Shown piece by piece: positions 17,435 to 28,850 of a stretch of DNA of 64,000 nucleotides. Numbering within the stretch: position 1 is the first letter of the stretch; each line of letters opens with the position of its first letter. The stretch covers positions 186,001 to 250,000 of the forward strand of contig NZ_BSSM01000009.1 of NCBI RefSeq assembly GCF_030269125.1, in the 5' to 3' direction. A model generated the notes under the pieces. The model saw only the letters and a program-made list of their open reading frames with translations, had not been told where the DNA came from and did no database searches. Both the position numbers and the translations under genes were made by a program. Source of the DNA: Streptomyces hygroscopicus subsp. hygroscopicus (GTDB taxonomy: Bacteria; Actinomycetota; Actinomycetes; Streptomycetales; Streptomycetaceae).

Positions 17435-20344
17435 ATGGATCGGGTCACGCGTGTCGAGACGGAACTGCGCGCGCGTCTCCGCGGCGAGGTCCGCTTCGAC
17501 ACCGCCGCCCGCGCGCTCATGACCATGGACGCCTCCAACTACCGGCGCGTCCCCGCCGGAGTGGTCGCCCCGCGGGACGCCGAGGACGTGGCGGCGGTCC
17601 TCGACGTGTGCCGGGCGCACGGGGTGCCCGTCGTGGCGCGCGGCGGGGGTACGTCGATCGCCGGACAGGCCACCGGCACAGGCGTCGTACTGGATTTCAC
17701 GCGCCACATGAACGGCCTTCTGGAACTGGACCCGGGCTCGCGCACGGCGCTCGTGCAGCCCGGCCTGGTCCTCGACAGCCTCCAGCGCGCCGCCGCCCCG
17801 CACGGCCTGCGCTTCGGCCCCGATCCGTCCACACACAGCCGCTGCACCCTCGGTGGCATGATCGGCAACAACTCCTGCGGCTCCCATTCGGTGGCCTGGG
17901 GGACGACCGCCGACAACATCGCGGAGCTGGCCGTGCTCACCGCGCGCGGCCGGTCGCTGCGACTCGGACCGGAGTGGGCCGGCGCGCCCGAGGGGCTGCG
18001 GGAGCTGGCACAGGGCGAGCTGGCCCGGCTGCGCACCGGCTTCCCGGACCTGCCCCGCCGGATCTCCGGGTACGCGCTGGACGCGCTGCTGCCCGAGAAG
18101 GGCGCCGACGTGGCCCGCTCCTTCTGCGGCTCCGAGGGCACGCTCGGCATCCTCACCGAGGCGGTGGTGCGCCTGGTCGAGGCACCGCGCGCCCGCGCGC
18201 TGGCGGTGCTGGGGTACGGCGACGAGAGCGCCGCCGCTGAGGCCGCCGCCGGTCTGCTGCCGCACGGCCCGCTGACGGTGGAGGGCATGGCCGCCGACCT
18301 GGTACCCCCGGGAGCGGGGCTGGCCGAGGGCGGTGCCTGGCTCTTCGTGGAGACGGGCGGACACACGCCGGCGCAGGCGCGTGCCCGTGCCGAGGCGATC
18401 GTCCGCGCGGCCGATGTCGTGGACGCCCTCGTGGTCACCGACCTCGCCGCGCAGCGCACGCTCTGGCGCATCCGCGAGGACGCGAGCGGTACGGCCACGC
18501 GGATGCCGGACGGCTCGGAGGCATGGCCCGGCTGGGAGGACTGCGCGGTGCCGCCCGCCCGGCTCGGCGCCTACCTGCGCGACTTCCGCGCCCTGCTGTC
18601 CGCCCACGGCCTGCGCGGCACCCCCTACGGCCACTTCGGCGACGGCTGCATCCACGTCCGCATCGACTTCGACCTGCTCACCAAGGCCGGCGTCGGCCGT
18701 TTCCGGCTCTTCTCGCAGGAGCTGGCCGACCTGGTCGTGGCGCACGGCGGCTCGCTGTCCGGGGAGCACGGCGACGGCCAGGCCCGCGCCGAGCTGCTGC
18801 CGCGGATGTACGGCGCCGAGACGGTGCGGCTCTTCGAGCGCGCCAAGGCCGTCTGGGACCCGGACGACCTGCTCAACCCCGGCATGCTGGTCCGCCCAGC
18901 CCCGCTCGACGCAAACCTGCGCTTCGCGGTGCTGCCGGGCGAGCCCGTGGACGTGGCCTTCGGCTACCCGGCCGACGGCGGCGACTTCCGCGCGGCCGTC
19001 CGCCGCTGCGTCGGCGTGGCCAAGTGCCGTACGGCCACGGCGGCCGGCCCCGCCGTGATGTGCCCGTCCTTCCGGGCGACCGGCGAGGAGGAGCACTCCA
19101 CCCGGGGCCGGGCCCGGCTGCTGCACGAGATGCTGGCGGGGGAGCTGATCACCGACGGCTGGCGGTCCCCCGAGGTCCGCGACGCCCTCGACCTGTGCCT
19201 CTCCTGCAAGGGCTGTCGCACGGACTGCCCGGTCGGCGTGGACATGGCCACCTACAAGGCCGAGTTCCTGTACCACCACTACGCCGGTCGCCGCCGCCCC
19301 GCCGCCCACTACAGCATGGGCCGCCTTCCCGAGTGGCTGCGCTGGATCGCCCGCACGCGTACGGCTCCCCTGCTGAACGCGCTCGCCTCCGTCCCGCCCC
19401 TGGCGGCCGCCGCGAAACGCCTCGGGGGGATCGCGCCCGAGCGGCGACTTCCCCGGCTCGCCTCGAAGACCTTCACCGGCTGGTGGCGGCGTCGAAAGCC
19501 CGCTCGGGCCGGGTCCGCCGGAGACCTGGTGGTCCTCTGGCCGGACACCTTCACCGAGCACCTCTCCCCGTCGGTCGGCCGCGCGGCGGTCCGCGTGCTG
19601 GAGGCCGCGGGCCTGCGGGTGACCCTCCCTCCGGCGGCGCCGCCGCGCCGGAGCGCGAAGGCCGCCCACCCGGCCACCCGTACGCGTGCCCCGCTGCTGC
19701 CCCGCCGCGTCTGTTGCGGCTTGACGTACCTGTCCACCGGCCAGCTCGACCGCGCCCGCAAGGTGCTGCGCCGCACGCTGGATCTGCTGGAGCCGGTGCT
19801 GCGCGCGGGGGTCCCGGTCGTCGTGCTGGAACCGAGCTGCGCGGCGGCTCTGCGCACCGACCTCCCGGAACTTTTGCACGACGACCCCCGCGCGGCCCGG
19901 CTCGCCTCCGCCGTCCTCACCTTCGCCGAGGCCCTGGAGCGGCACGCCCCGCACTGGACCCCGCCCGCCGTGGACCGTCCCGTCGCCGGCCAGACCCACT
20001 GCCACCAGCACGCGGTGCTCGGCGACGCCCCGGACCGCCGGCTGCGCGAGTCCGCCGGCCTCACCGGGGACCTCTCCGGCGGCTGCTGCGGCCTGGCGGG
20101 CGACTTCGGCTTCGAGAAGGGACACTTCGAGGTCTCCCGGGCCTGTGCGGAGGACCAGCTCCTCCCCGCGCTGCGCGAGGCGGCGCCGGAGACGGTGGTC
20201 CTGGCCGACGGCTTCTCCTGCCGCACCCAGCTGGAGCAACTGGCCGGGACCCGCGGACGCCACCTGGCGGAGGTGCTGGCCGAGGCGCTGGAGACGGCGC
20301 AGAAGGCGAGGACGCCGGACGGGGACACGGGGCAGGGAAGGTGA
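17435..20344 (+). CDS. FAD-linked D-2-hydroxyacid dehydrogenase fused to Fe-S and CCG domains (YdiJ-like)
   Basis: 969 residues, three parts. The N-terminal FAD_binding_4 domain has VVARGGGTSIAGQATG and GGMIGNNSCGSH; the middle is the FAD oxidase C-terminal domain with GHFGDGCIHVR and SGEHGDGQAR. Then come an Fe-S region (CVGVAKCR near 525 and CLSCKGCRTDCPVGVD near 588-603) and CCG motifs (CCGLTYLSTGQ about 757, GGCCGLAGD about 882) like GlpC/heterodisulfide-reductase subunits. This architecture is that of E. coli YdiJ and related D-lactate or D-2-hydroxyglutarate dehydrogenases, which pass electrons to the membrane chain. The ATG at 17435 has GGGAG upstream; an in-frame longer start gives only low-complexity sequence. 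Substrate is inferred. Confidence 0.85.
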   Translation: MDRVTRVETELRARLRGEVRFDTAARALMTMDASNYRRVPAGVVAPRDAEDVAAVLDVCRAHGVPVVARGGGTSIAGQATGTGVVLDFTRHMNGLLELDPGSRTALVQPGLVLDSLQRAAAPHGLRFGPDPSTHSRCTLGGMIGNNSCGSHSVAWGTTADNIAELAVLTARGRSLRLGPEWAGAPEGLRELAQGELARLRTGFPDLPRRISGYALDALLPEKGADVARSFCGSEGTLGILTEAVVRLVEAPRARALAVLGYGDESAAAEAAAGLLPHGPLTVEGMAADLVPPGAGLAEGGAWLFVETGGHTPAQARARAEAIVRAADVVDALVVTDLAAQRTLWRIREDASGTATRMPDGSEAWPGWEDCAVPPARLGAYLRDFRALLSAHGLRGTPYGHFGDGCIHVRIDFDLLTKAGVGRFRLFSQELADLVVAHGGSLSGEHGDGQARAELLPRMYGAETVRLFERAKAVWDPDDLLNPGMLVRPAPLDANLRFAVLPGEPVDVAFGYPADGGDFRAAVRRCVGVAKCRTATAAGPAVMCPSFRATGEEEHSTRGRARLLHEMLAGELITDGWRSPEVRDALDLCLSCKGCRTDCPVGVDMATYKAEFLYHHYAGRRRPAAHYSMGRLPEWLRWIARTRTAPLLNALASVPPLAAAAKRLGGIAPERRLPRLASKTFTGWWRRRKPARAGSAGDLVVLWPDTFTEHLSPSVGRAAVRVLEAAGLRVTLPPAAPPRRSAKAAHPATRTRAPLLPRRVCCGLTYLSTGQLDRARKVLRRTLDLLEPVLRAGVPVVVLEPSCAAALRTDLPELLHDDPRAARLASAVLTFAEALERHAPHWTPPAVDRPVAGQTHCHQHAVLGDAPDRRLRESAGLTGDLSGGCCGLAGDFGFEKGHFEVSRACAEDQLLPALREAAPETVVLADGFSCRTQLEQLAGTRGRHLAEVLAEALETAQKARTPDGDTGQGR

Positions 20345-20411
20345 CGGCCCGGCACCCGACGGCTGGTTCCATAGGGTGAGGTGATCAGCGAACCGTGAAG
20401 GAGCCACGCCT

Positions 20412-21533
20412 ATGAGCCTCACCGTCCGTCCGGTCACCCGGGCCGAACATCTCGCCTTCGTGGCGGCCCGTCCCTCGGCCAGCCACCTCCAGCTGCCGTC
20501 CTGGGGGGATGTGAAGCCGGACTGGCGGGCGGAGAGCCTCGGATGGTTCGAGGCGGACGGACGGCTCGTCGGGGTGGGGCTGGTGCTGCTCAGACCGCTG
20601 CCCAAGGTGAAGCGGTACCTGGCGTACCTCCCGGAGGGCCCGGTCATCGACTGGGACGCGCCCGACCTGGAGCGGTGGCTGGACCCGATGCTGGCCCACC
20701 TCAAGCGCCTGGGTGCCTTCTCGGTGAAGATGGGACCGCCCGTCGTCGTGCGGCGGTGGAGCCCCGAGGCGGTCAAGGCGGCCATCGCCGACCCGGACGC
20801 GCACCGGCTGCGGGACGCGCCGCCGACCTCCGAGGAGCCGGGGGCGCTCGCGCTCGCCGACCGGCTGCGCGGCATGGGCTGGCGGCAGACGGAGCCCGGC
20901 GCCGAGGACGGCTTCGCCGCCGGACAGCCCCGGTACGTCTGCCAGGTGCCGTACGCCGGGCGGTCGCTGGAGGACATCCACCGCGGGCTCAACCAGCAGT
21001 GGCGGCGCAACATCAAGAAGGCCGAGAAGGCGGGGGTGAAGGTCGTACGGGGAGGCTACGAGGACCTGCCGGCCTTCTACGAGCTGTACGCGGAGACGGC
21101 GGAGCGGGACCGTTTCATCCCGCGTCCGCTGTCGTACTTCCAGCGGATGTGGACGGCGCTCACCGCCGAGGACCCCGACCGGATGCGGCTGTACCTCGCG
21201 CAGCACGACGCGGAGGTGCTCGCCGCGGCCACGATGCTGATCGTGGGGGGCCATGTCTGGTACTCGTACGGCGCCTCCACCAGCCGCAAGCGGGAGGTGC
21301 AGCCCAACAACGCGATGCAGTGGCGCATGATGTGCGACGCCCATGAGCTGGGTGCCCACGTCTACGACTTCCGGGGCATCACCGACACCCTGGAGGAGTC
21401 CAACCACCTCCTCGGGCTGCTGCGCTTCAAGGTGGGCGCGGGCGGCGGGGCGGTGGAGTACGTGGGCGAGTGGGACTTCCCGCTGAACCGCCTGCTGCAC
21501 AAGGCGCTCGATGTGTACATGGCGCGCCGCTGA
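20412..21533 (+). CDS. FemX/FemAB-family aminoacyltransferase
   Basis: 373 residues with a tandem GNAT-like fold. Conserved segments: HLQLPSWGDVKPDW near the start, LNQQWRRNIKKAEKAGV in the middle and WYSYGASTSRKREVQPNNAM later, ending with FKVGAGGGAVEYVGEWDFPL. These match FemABX enzymes that add amino acids from aminoacyl-tRNA to lipid II for peptidoglycan cross-bridges (a glycine bridge in Streptomyces). GAAGGAG lies 13 bases before the ATG. Whether it acts on lipid II or another acceptor is not shown. Confidence 0.87.
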   Translation: MSLTVRPVTRAEHLAFVAARPSASHLQLPSWGDVKPDWRAESLGWFEADGRLVGVGLVLLRPLPKVKRYLAYLPEGPVIDWDAPDLERWLDPMLAHLKRLGAFSVKMGPPVVVRRWSPEAVKAAIADPDAHRLRDAPPTSEEPGALALADRLRGMGWRQTEPGAEDGFAAGQPRYVCQVPYAGRSLEDIHRGLNQQWRRNIKKAEKAGVKVVRGGYEDLPAFYELYAETAERDRFIPRPLSYFQRMWTALTAEDPDRMRLYLAQHDAEVLAAATMLIVGGHVWYSYGASTSRKREVQPNNAMQWRMMCDAHELGAHVYDFRGITDTLEESNHLLGLLRFKVGAGGGAVEYVGEWDFPLNRLLHKALDVYMARR

Positions 21534-21624
21534 GGCATCGCCGCCCAGGGGAAGGATCGGCGCATGGGGGCGGCCCGGCATCCGGAAAGGGGTATCTCAG
21601 CATCCAGGACAGACCCTAAAACGG

Positions 21625-21653
21625 TTCACACTCCTGACAGGGTCTCCTATCCT
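21625..21653 (+). promoter_or_regulatory. Vegetative-type promoter of the EamA gene
   Basis: TTCACA (21625-21630) and TATCCT (21648-21653) are separated by exactly 17 bases, matching the housekeeping sigma pattern. The predicted start is near 21660, about 48 bases before the GTG codon. Confidence 0.55.
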
Positions 21654-21663
21654 GGACTCCATG

Positions 21664-21679
21664 GTACAGGGAGCTGTAC
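21664..21679. promoter_or_regulatory. Operator-like palindrome overlapping the predicted start site
   Basis: GTACAG-GGAG-CTGTAC is a 6-bp inverted repeat with a 4-base centre, immediately downstream of the predicted transcription start. That position suits a repressor. No regulator gene adjoins. Confidence 0.5.
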
Positions 21680-21707
21680 ACGAACCGAGCCGAGCACCGG
21701 GACCGCC

Positions 21708-22646
21708 GTGAGCACCGTCAACACCCCCAGCGCCACCTCCGGGTCGTCCGCGACGACGCCCGTCCCCCCGCGCGGTCCGGGCCGTTTCGGCTCGCTCGGA
21801 CCGGTCGGACTGGTGCTGGCCGGCGGGGTGTCGGTGCAGTTCGGCGGCGCCCTCGCGGTGACGCTGATGCCAAGGGCCGGCGCGCTGGGCGTGGTGACGC
21901 TCAGGCTGGTCGCCGCGGCGGTGGTCCTCCTGCTGTTCTGCCGCCCCCGGCTGCGCGGCCACTCGCGCGCCGACTGGGGCACGGTGATCGCCTTCGGCAT
22001 CGCCCTGGGCGGCATGAACAGCCTGTTCTACGAGGCGGTGGCCCGCATCCCGCTCGGCCCCGCCGTCACCCTCGAAGTGCTCGGCCCGCTGGCCCTGTCC
22101 GTGGTCTCCTCCCGCCGCCTGGTCAACGTGGTGTGGGCGGCGCTCGCCCTGGGGGGCGTGTTCCTGCTCGGCGGCGGGGGCTTCAGCGGGCTGGACCCCG
22201 CGGGGGTGGGTTTCGCGCTGGGCGCGGGCGTGATGTGGGCGGCGTACATCGTCTTCAGCGCTCGTACGGGCCGTCGCTTCCCGCAGGCGGACGGGCTGGC
22301 GCTGGCCATGGCGGTCGCGGCGCTGCTCGTGCTCCCGCTGGGCATCGCCTCGTCCGGCGGCCGCCTGATCGTGCCCACCACGGTCGGTCTCGGCGCGGCG
22401 GTGGCCGTCCTCTCCTCGGTCCTGCCCTACACCCTCGAACTCCTCGCCCTGCGCGACCTTCCCGCCGCCACCTTCGCCATCCTGATGAGCCTCGACCCGG
22501 CCCTCGCGGCCACCGCCGGCTTCCTCATCCTCGGCCAGTCCCTCTCCGCCACGGAGGCCGCCGCGATCGCCCTGGTCATCGCGGCGAGCATCGGCGCGGT
22601 GCGTACGCAGGTGGGTCGGGCGAAGGCGCCGGTTCCGGAGGCGTGA
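21708..22646 (+). CDS. EamA/DMT-family exporter (RhtA-like)
   Basis: 312 residues with about ten short hydrophobic helices in two EamA repeats (roughly residues 30-155 and 165-300). FYEAVARIPLGPAVTLEVLGPLA at the first repeat boundary and LELLALRDLPAATFAILMSL in the second are typical of RhtA-type exporters of threonine, homoserine or other small metabolites. The GTG at 21708 was chosen because it directly precedes the short soluble leader STVNTPSATSG; the frame is open further upstream but through the promoter. An operator-like palindrome indicates regulation. Confidence 0.82.
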   Translation: MSTVNTPSATSGSSATTPVPPRGPGRFGSLGPVGLVLAGGVSVQFGGALAVTLMPRAGALGVVTLRLVAAAVVLLLFCRPRLRGHSRADWGTVIAFGIALGGMNSLFYEAVARIPLGPAVTLEVLGPLALSVVSSRRLVNVVWAALALGGVFLLGGGGFSGLDPAGVGFALGAGVMWAAYIVFSARTGRRFPQADGLALAMAVAALLVLPLGIASSGGRLIVPTTVGLGAAVAVLSSVLPYTLELLALRDLPAATFAILMSLDPALAATAGFLILGQSLSATEAAAIALVIAASIGAVRTQVGRAKAPVPEA

Positions 22647-23048
22647 GGGGTCTCGGTCGCGGGCGGTCGTCGGACCGGAGCGGGCCGGTCACCACGAGCC
22701 CGTCGGTCAGCGCAACCGCATCCCGGCGAGCCGGGTCATCAGATCCGGCTCGGCCGGCCGGACGTACCGGAACGGGACGGGACGGAACGGGACGGCCGAG
22801 CTGACGGACCGTGCGGCGGTGTCGTACACGTCGAACCTCCGCAGGCCCGCCGAAGGTGCGGGTTCGCCGAAGGTACGCACCGACCGCACTCCCCGCGCCG
22901 ACGGCGGTGCACCACGCCCGTCCGGGGTGCCGGACCGGCCGGACGGGGAAGGGCGGGCCGCGTCGGGGCCGGGGCGGATGTGTACGTTGGCGGGGAGGGT
23001 TCGCGGCGTCCGTCGAGGCGTCGGCTACAGGCAGGGGAATACGAACGC
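22647..23048. other. Intergenic with short GC-rich repeats, no gene supported
   Basis: About 400 bases. Around 22762-22800 there are repeated GGGACGGAAC/GGGACGGGAC-type blocks, and no frame encodes a recognisable protein. The end holds the ribosome site of the next gene. Confidence 0.6.
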
Positions 23049-24260
23049 ATGGCACGTGTCGCCGTCATCACCGCGCCCAACATCGGTTACCGCAACACCG
23101 GGATGCTGACCGTCGACCTGGCCTTCGAGGCGATGCGGCGGCGGACGGGCGACGGGGTCGAGGCGAGCTGGTACACCCTGCACCTGCCGCAGACCGTGCC
23201 GCTGCGGGGGCTGCGGACGGGCGTGCGCGGTGCCGAACTCCCCTTCCGGTTCCGGTCGTTGATCGACGAGGTCGACAGCCTCCGCGAGCACGACGCCGTC
23301 GTCTTCTGGGGCGACTTCCTGCACACCCGGCACTACCTCGCCCAGGACGCCGCCAACCGCCTCCTCGACTACGGGATCGCAGGCGACCGGGGTGCCGCAC
23401 GGGCCCTGCTCAACCGGACGCTGCTGCTCGCCGACCAGCCGGACGACCTGCTGGAGCGCACCCTCAGCTACGGCGGCACGATCCTGCACAACACGCAGTC
23501 CGACTACGAGGACAAGGAGTACGGCCCCCTGTTCACGCGGCTGATGACGCGCAGCCACCGGGTCTGGGTGCGCGATCCGCTGTCGGCGGCCAAGCTGGCA
23601 CATCTGCGCGGGGACCGTACGACCGACCACTTCGGTTCGGACGCGGCCCTGCTGAACCGTCCCGGCGACCTCGACCACCTCCCGGTCACCCCCTGGTCCC
23701 AGGACCTCCCGGACGGTGGCGCGATCGGGGTGTTCCTCGGCGCACGCACGAGGATCCCCGAGTGGCTGCCCGGCTTCTGCCAACGGCTCGCCGAGCGGTT
23801 CGACGCGCCCCTGGAGTGGCTGCCGTGGTTCGAGGGGAACGTCCCGGCGGCGGTCGGCCACCTCCCCACCCGGCCCGGCGCCCCCACCGTCGGCGACCTG
23901 CTCGGCGCCCTGCCGCGCTATCGCCTCGTCATCACCGACACCTACCACCTGTGCGTCAACGCCTGGGGCGCCGGCACCCCGGTGGTCTGCGTCGGGGCGC
24001 CCGAACCCGTGCCGACGACCGACGACGACTACCTGACGCTCAGCGACGTCAAGAAGCACGTCCTGCACATGGCGTACGACGCGGGCGACTTCTACCTCCC
24101 CACGGTTCCCGACACCCCCGAGGGGCACGAGCGGCGGGCCGAGCGGATCGGGCGGCTCGTGGAGGGCGGGGGAGCGGCCGCGGTGGCCGAGCGGATCCGC
24201 GAGCACGCCGCGTACTCGGCGCGCTCCTTCACGGAGACCCTCGCCTCGCTCCTGGCCTGA
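23049..24260 (+). CDS. Polysaccharide pyruvyl transferase-like protein
   Basis: 403 residues, soluble. It begins MARVAVITAPNIGYRNTGML, a Rossmann-like opening with a Gly/Asn loop as in the polysaccharide pyruvyl transferase family. VFWGDFLHTRHYL, HNTQSDYED, RDPLSAAKL, GSDAALLN and YRLVITDTYHLCVNAWGAGTPVVC are in the order seen in CsaB/WcaK-type proteins, which transfer ketal pyruvate to cell-surface sugars or act as GT-B glycosyltransferase-like enzymes. AGGGGA lies 10 bases before the ATG. It stands alone between GC-rich non-coding segments, so its pathway cannot be inferred from neighbours. Confidence 0.72.
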   Translation: MARVAVITAPNIGYRNTGMLTVDLAFEAMRRRTGDGVEASWYTLHLPQTVPLRGLRTGVRGAELPFRFRSLIDEVDSLREHDAVVFWGDFLHTRHYLAQDAANRLLDYGIAGDRGAARALLNRTLLLADQPDDLLERTLSYGGTILHNTQSDYEDKEYGPLFTRLMTRSHRVWVRDPLSAAKLAHLRGDRTTDHFGSDAALLNRPGDLDHLPVTPWSQDLPDGGAIGVFLGARTRIPEWLPGFCQRLAERFDAPLEWLPWFEGNVPAAVGHLPTRPGAPTVGDLLGALPRYRLVITDTYHLCVNAWGAGTPVVCVGAPEPVPTTDDDYLTLSDVKKHVLHMAYDAGDFYLPTVPDTPEGHERRAERIGRLVEGGGAAAVAERIREHAAYSARSFTETLASLLA

Positions 24261-24700
24261 CCGGTCGCTTCCCCCGGGCCGCCCCGGGCCGCCCCGGTTC
24301 GCTCACGGACCGCCCCGGTTCGCTCACGGGCCGCCCCGGTTCGCTCCCGGCCCGCACCGTTCCGTCTTTCGGCCCGACCGGGCCCCGGCCCCGGATCCCT
24401 CCGATCCCGGCCCCGATCCCGGCCTCGGCCCCCTCCGATCCCGGCCCCGATCCCGGCCTCGGCCCGCTCCGGTCCCGGTCCCGTCCACGGCCCCGCGCGC
24501 CGACCCCGGCCCCGCGCGCCGACCCCGGCACCATCCCCGCCCCGCCTCCGATCGCCTCCCTACCCGCCCTTGCTCGACCCCGGAACCCTCCCCGACCGGC
24601 GCCCCCGGCCCCCCGATCCCCGTCCCAACCGGCGCCCTCGGCCCACCCGACCCCCGCCCCGGCCGCGCCCCGCCCCCCGACCAACCCCCCGGAAGGCCGG
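24261..24700. repeat. GC-rich tandem repeats, non-coding
   Basis: The interval has three copies of a 21-bp unit built on CCGCCCCGGTTCGCTCACGG (24289-24351), then two copies of a roughly 35-bp block of GATCCCGGCC/CGGCCTCGGCC type (about 24399-24470), then a doubled CCCCGCGCGCCGACCCCGG (about 24491-24530). No frame resembles a known protein; long open frames here are a composition effect. It may act as a spacer or transcription end between the pyruvyl-transferase gene and the operon that follows. Confidence 0.65.
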
Positions 24701-24710
24701 CTCAATAAAT

Positions 24711-24730
24711 CATGCAAGCACGCTTGATTG
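24711..24730. promoter_or_regulatory. TetR-type operator before the acyl-CoA operon
   Basis: CAAGC-AC-GCTTG (24715-24726) is a perfect short inverted repeat inside an unusually AT-rich stretch (AATAAATCATG to TTGATTGTTT). It lies about 33 bases ahead of the first gene of an operon that ends with a TetR gene, which probably binds it. Confidence 0.6.
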
Positions 24731-24758
24731 TTTCCAGAGCCACTGCCATGCTCCCCTC

Positions 24759-25573
24759 ATGGCCGACCCGACGCCCGTCATCGACGACCTGCGTGCCGAG
24801 AGCGAAGAACTGGACCGGCTGGTGGACCGGTTGGCGCCCGAGCGATGGGCGCTCGCCACCCCCGCGCCCGGCTGGACCGTCGCCCACCAGATCGCCCACC
24901 TCGCCTGGACCGACCGCGCCGCGCTGGCCGCCGTCACCGACGCGGACGCGTTCCGCGCACTGGCCATGAAGGCGCTGGCCAGTGGCGGCTCCTTCGTGGA
25001 CGAGGGGGCCGAGGAGAACGCGGGGCTGCCGCCCGCCGAGCTTCTCGCGACCTGGCGGTCCGGGCGCGACGCGCTCGACCGGGCCCTGCGCTCGGCCGAA
25101 CCCGGCGCCCGCTTCCCCTGGTTCGGCCCGCCGATGGCCGTGGCCTCCATGGCCACCGCCCGCCTGATGGAGACCTGGGCCCACAGCCTGGACGTCGCCG
25201 ACGCGCTCGGTGTCGCCCCCACCCCCACCGACCGCCTCCGCCATGTCGCCCGACTCGGCGTCCGGACCCGGGACTTCGCCTACACCGTCCACGGACTCAC
25301 CCCGCCCGCCGAGGAGTTCCACGTCCGGCTCACCGCGCCCGGCGGGGAGATGTGGGCCTACGGCCCCGAGGACGCCCCGCAGCGCGTCACCGGCCCGGCC
25401 CTCGACTTCTGCCTCCTCGTCACCCAGCGGGCGCACCGCGACGACCTCGCCCTGACCGCCGAGGGCCCGGACGCCGACCGCTGGCTGGACATCGCCCAGG
25501 CCTTCGCGGGGCCGCCGGGAGGCGGCCGGGAGCCGAGCGGGGCATCAGGAGGCCCGGCGGAGGGGTCCGGCCG

Positions 25574-25577
<4 letters not shown>
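24759..25577 (+). CDS. TIGR03084-type protein (DinB/MDMPI fold)
   Basis: 272 residues. The N-terminal half has the mycothiol-dependent maleylpyruvate isomerase fold: LRAESEELDRLVDRL, then PGWTVAHQIAHLAWTDRAAL with the metal-ligand His pattern, and METWAHSLDVADALG. The whole resembles the TIGR03084 family of actinobacterial putative metal-binding proteins, often found in acyl-CoA gene clusters. It is the first gene of the operon, and its stop overlaps the next start (GTGA). The ATG at 24759 starts MADPTPVIDDLRAE, where similarity begins. Biochemical role not known. Confidence 0.8.
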
Positions 25578-27246
<1,669 letters not shown>

Positions 27247-27250
<4 letters not shown>

Positions 27251-28845
27251 CCGTCCTCGACACGGCCCTGGACACCCACCACCCCGACTACACGGCCCAC
27301 CGCGAGGCCATGCTCGCCAAGCTCGCCGAGCTGGCGGCGGAACACGGCAGGGCGCTCGCGGGCGGCGGTGAGAAGTACGTGCAACGGCACCGCGAGCGCG
27401 GCAAACTGCTCGCCCGCGAACGCGTCGAGCTGCTCCTCGACCCGGACACCCCGTTCCTGGAGCTGTCCCCGCTGGCCGCCTGGGGCAGCGAGTACACCGT
27501 CGGCGCGTCCCTCGTCACCGGTATCGGGGTGGTCGAGGGCGTGGAGTGCCTGATCACCGCGAACGACCCGACCGTGCGCGGCGGCGCCAGCAATCCGTGG
27601 AGTCTGAAGAAGGCCCTGCGCGCCAACGACATCGCGCTCGCCAACCGGCTGCCCTGCATCAGCCTGGTGGAGTCGGGCGGGGCCGATCTGCCGTCGCAGA
27701 AGGAGATCTTCATCCCCGGCGGCGCCATCTTCCGCGATCTCACGAGGCTTTCGGCCGCAGGTATCCCGACCATCGCGGTCGTCTTCGGCAACTCCACCGC
27801 CGGCGGTGCCTACGTCCCCGGCATGTCCGACCACGTGATCATGGTCAAGGAGCGGGCCAAGGTGTTCCTCGGCGGGCCGCCGCTGGTGAAGATGGCCACC
27901 GGCGAGGAGAGCGACGACGAGTCCCTGGGCGGCGCCGAGATGCACGCCCGCGTCTCCGGACTCGCCGACTACTTCGCCGTGGACGAGAGGGACGCCCTGC
28001 GGCAGGCGCGGCGGGTGGTCGCCAGGCTCGACCACCGCAAGGCGACCGCCGATCCGGACCCGGCAGAGCCGCCCAGGTACGACCCCGAGGAACTGCTCGG
28101 CATCGTCCCCGACGACCTCAAGATCCCCTTCGATCCGCGCGAGGTCGTCGCCCGGATCGTGGACGCCTCCGACTTCGACGAGTTCAAACCGCTGTACGGA
28201 ACCAGCCTGGTGACCGGCTGGGCGGCCCTGCACGGCTACCCGGTCGGCATCCTCGCCAACGCGCGGGGCGTGCTGTTCAGCGAGGAGTCGCAGAAGGCCG
28301 CCCAGTTCATCCAGCTCGCCAACCAGCGGGACATCCCGCTGCTCTTCCTGCACAACACCACCGGGTACATGGTCGGCAGGGAGTACGAACAGGGCGGGAT
28401 CATCAAGCACGGGGCGATGATGATCAACGCGGTGAGCAACAGCCGCGTCCCGCATCTGTCCGTGCTGATGGGCGCGTCGTACGGTGCCGGGCACTACGGC
28501 ATGTGCGGCCGCGCCTACGACCCCCGCTTCCTGTTCGCCTGGCCCAGCGCCAAGTCCGCCGTCATGGGCCCGCAGCAGCTGGCGGGCGTGCTGTCGATCG
28601 TCGCGCGGCAGTCGGCGGCGGCGAAGGGGCAGCCGTACGACGAGGACGCGGACGCGGCCCTGCGCGCCATGGTGGAGCAGCAGATCGAGTCCGAGTCGCT
28701 GCCCCTGTTCCTGTCCGGGCGGCTGTACGACGACGGCGTCATCGACCCCCGCGACACCCGCACCGTCCTCGGCCTGTGCCTCTCCGCGATCCACACCGCC
28801 CCCTACGAGGGCGCGCGCGGCGGCTTCGGCGTCTTCCGGATGTGA
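27247..28845 (+). CDS. Acyl-CoA carboxylase, carboxyltransferase (beta) subunit
   Basis: 532 residues. Contains both carboxyltransferase halves: LITANDPTVRGGASNPWSLK and FGNSTAGGAYVPGMSDHVIM in the first, and GILANARGVLFSEESQKAAQ, FLHNTTGYMVG and MGASYGAGHYGMCGRAYDPR in the second. The motif set is that of methylcrotonyl-/geranyl-CoA carboxylase beta subunits rather than propionyl-CoA carboxylase. It transfers carboxybiotin carbon to an acyl-CoA with its alpha partner encoded next. GTG start in a GTGA overlap. Confidence 0.9.
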
Positions 28846-28850
28846 GGTCC

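Noticed and set aside
22760..22800. CRISPR-like array
   Set aside because: Short G/C-rich repeats without regular spacers; no cas genes in the window.
24261..24727. C-terminal extension of the pyruvyl-transferase-like protein encoded by the repeat region
   Set aside because: The gene ends with a clear TGA at 24258-24260; the repeats read on only in other frames.
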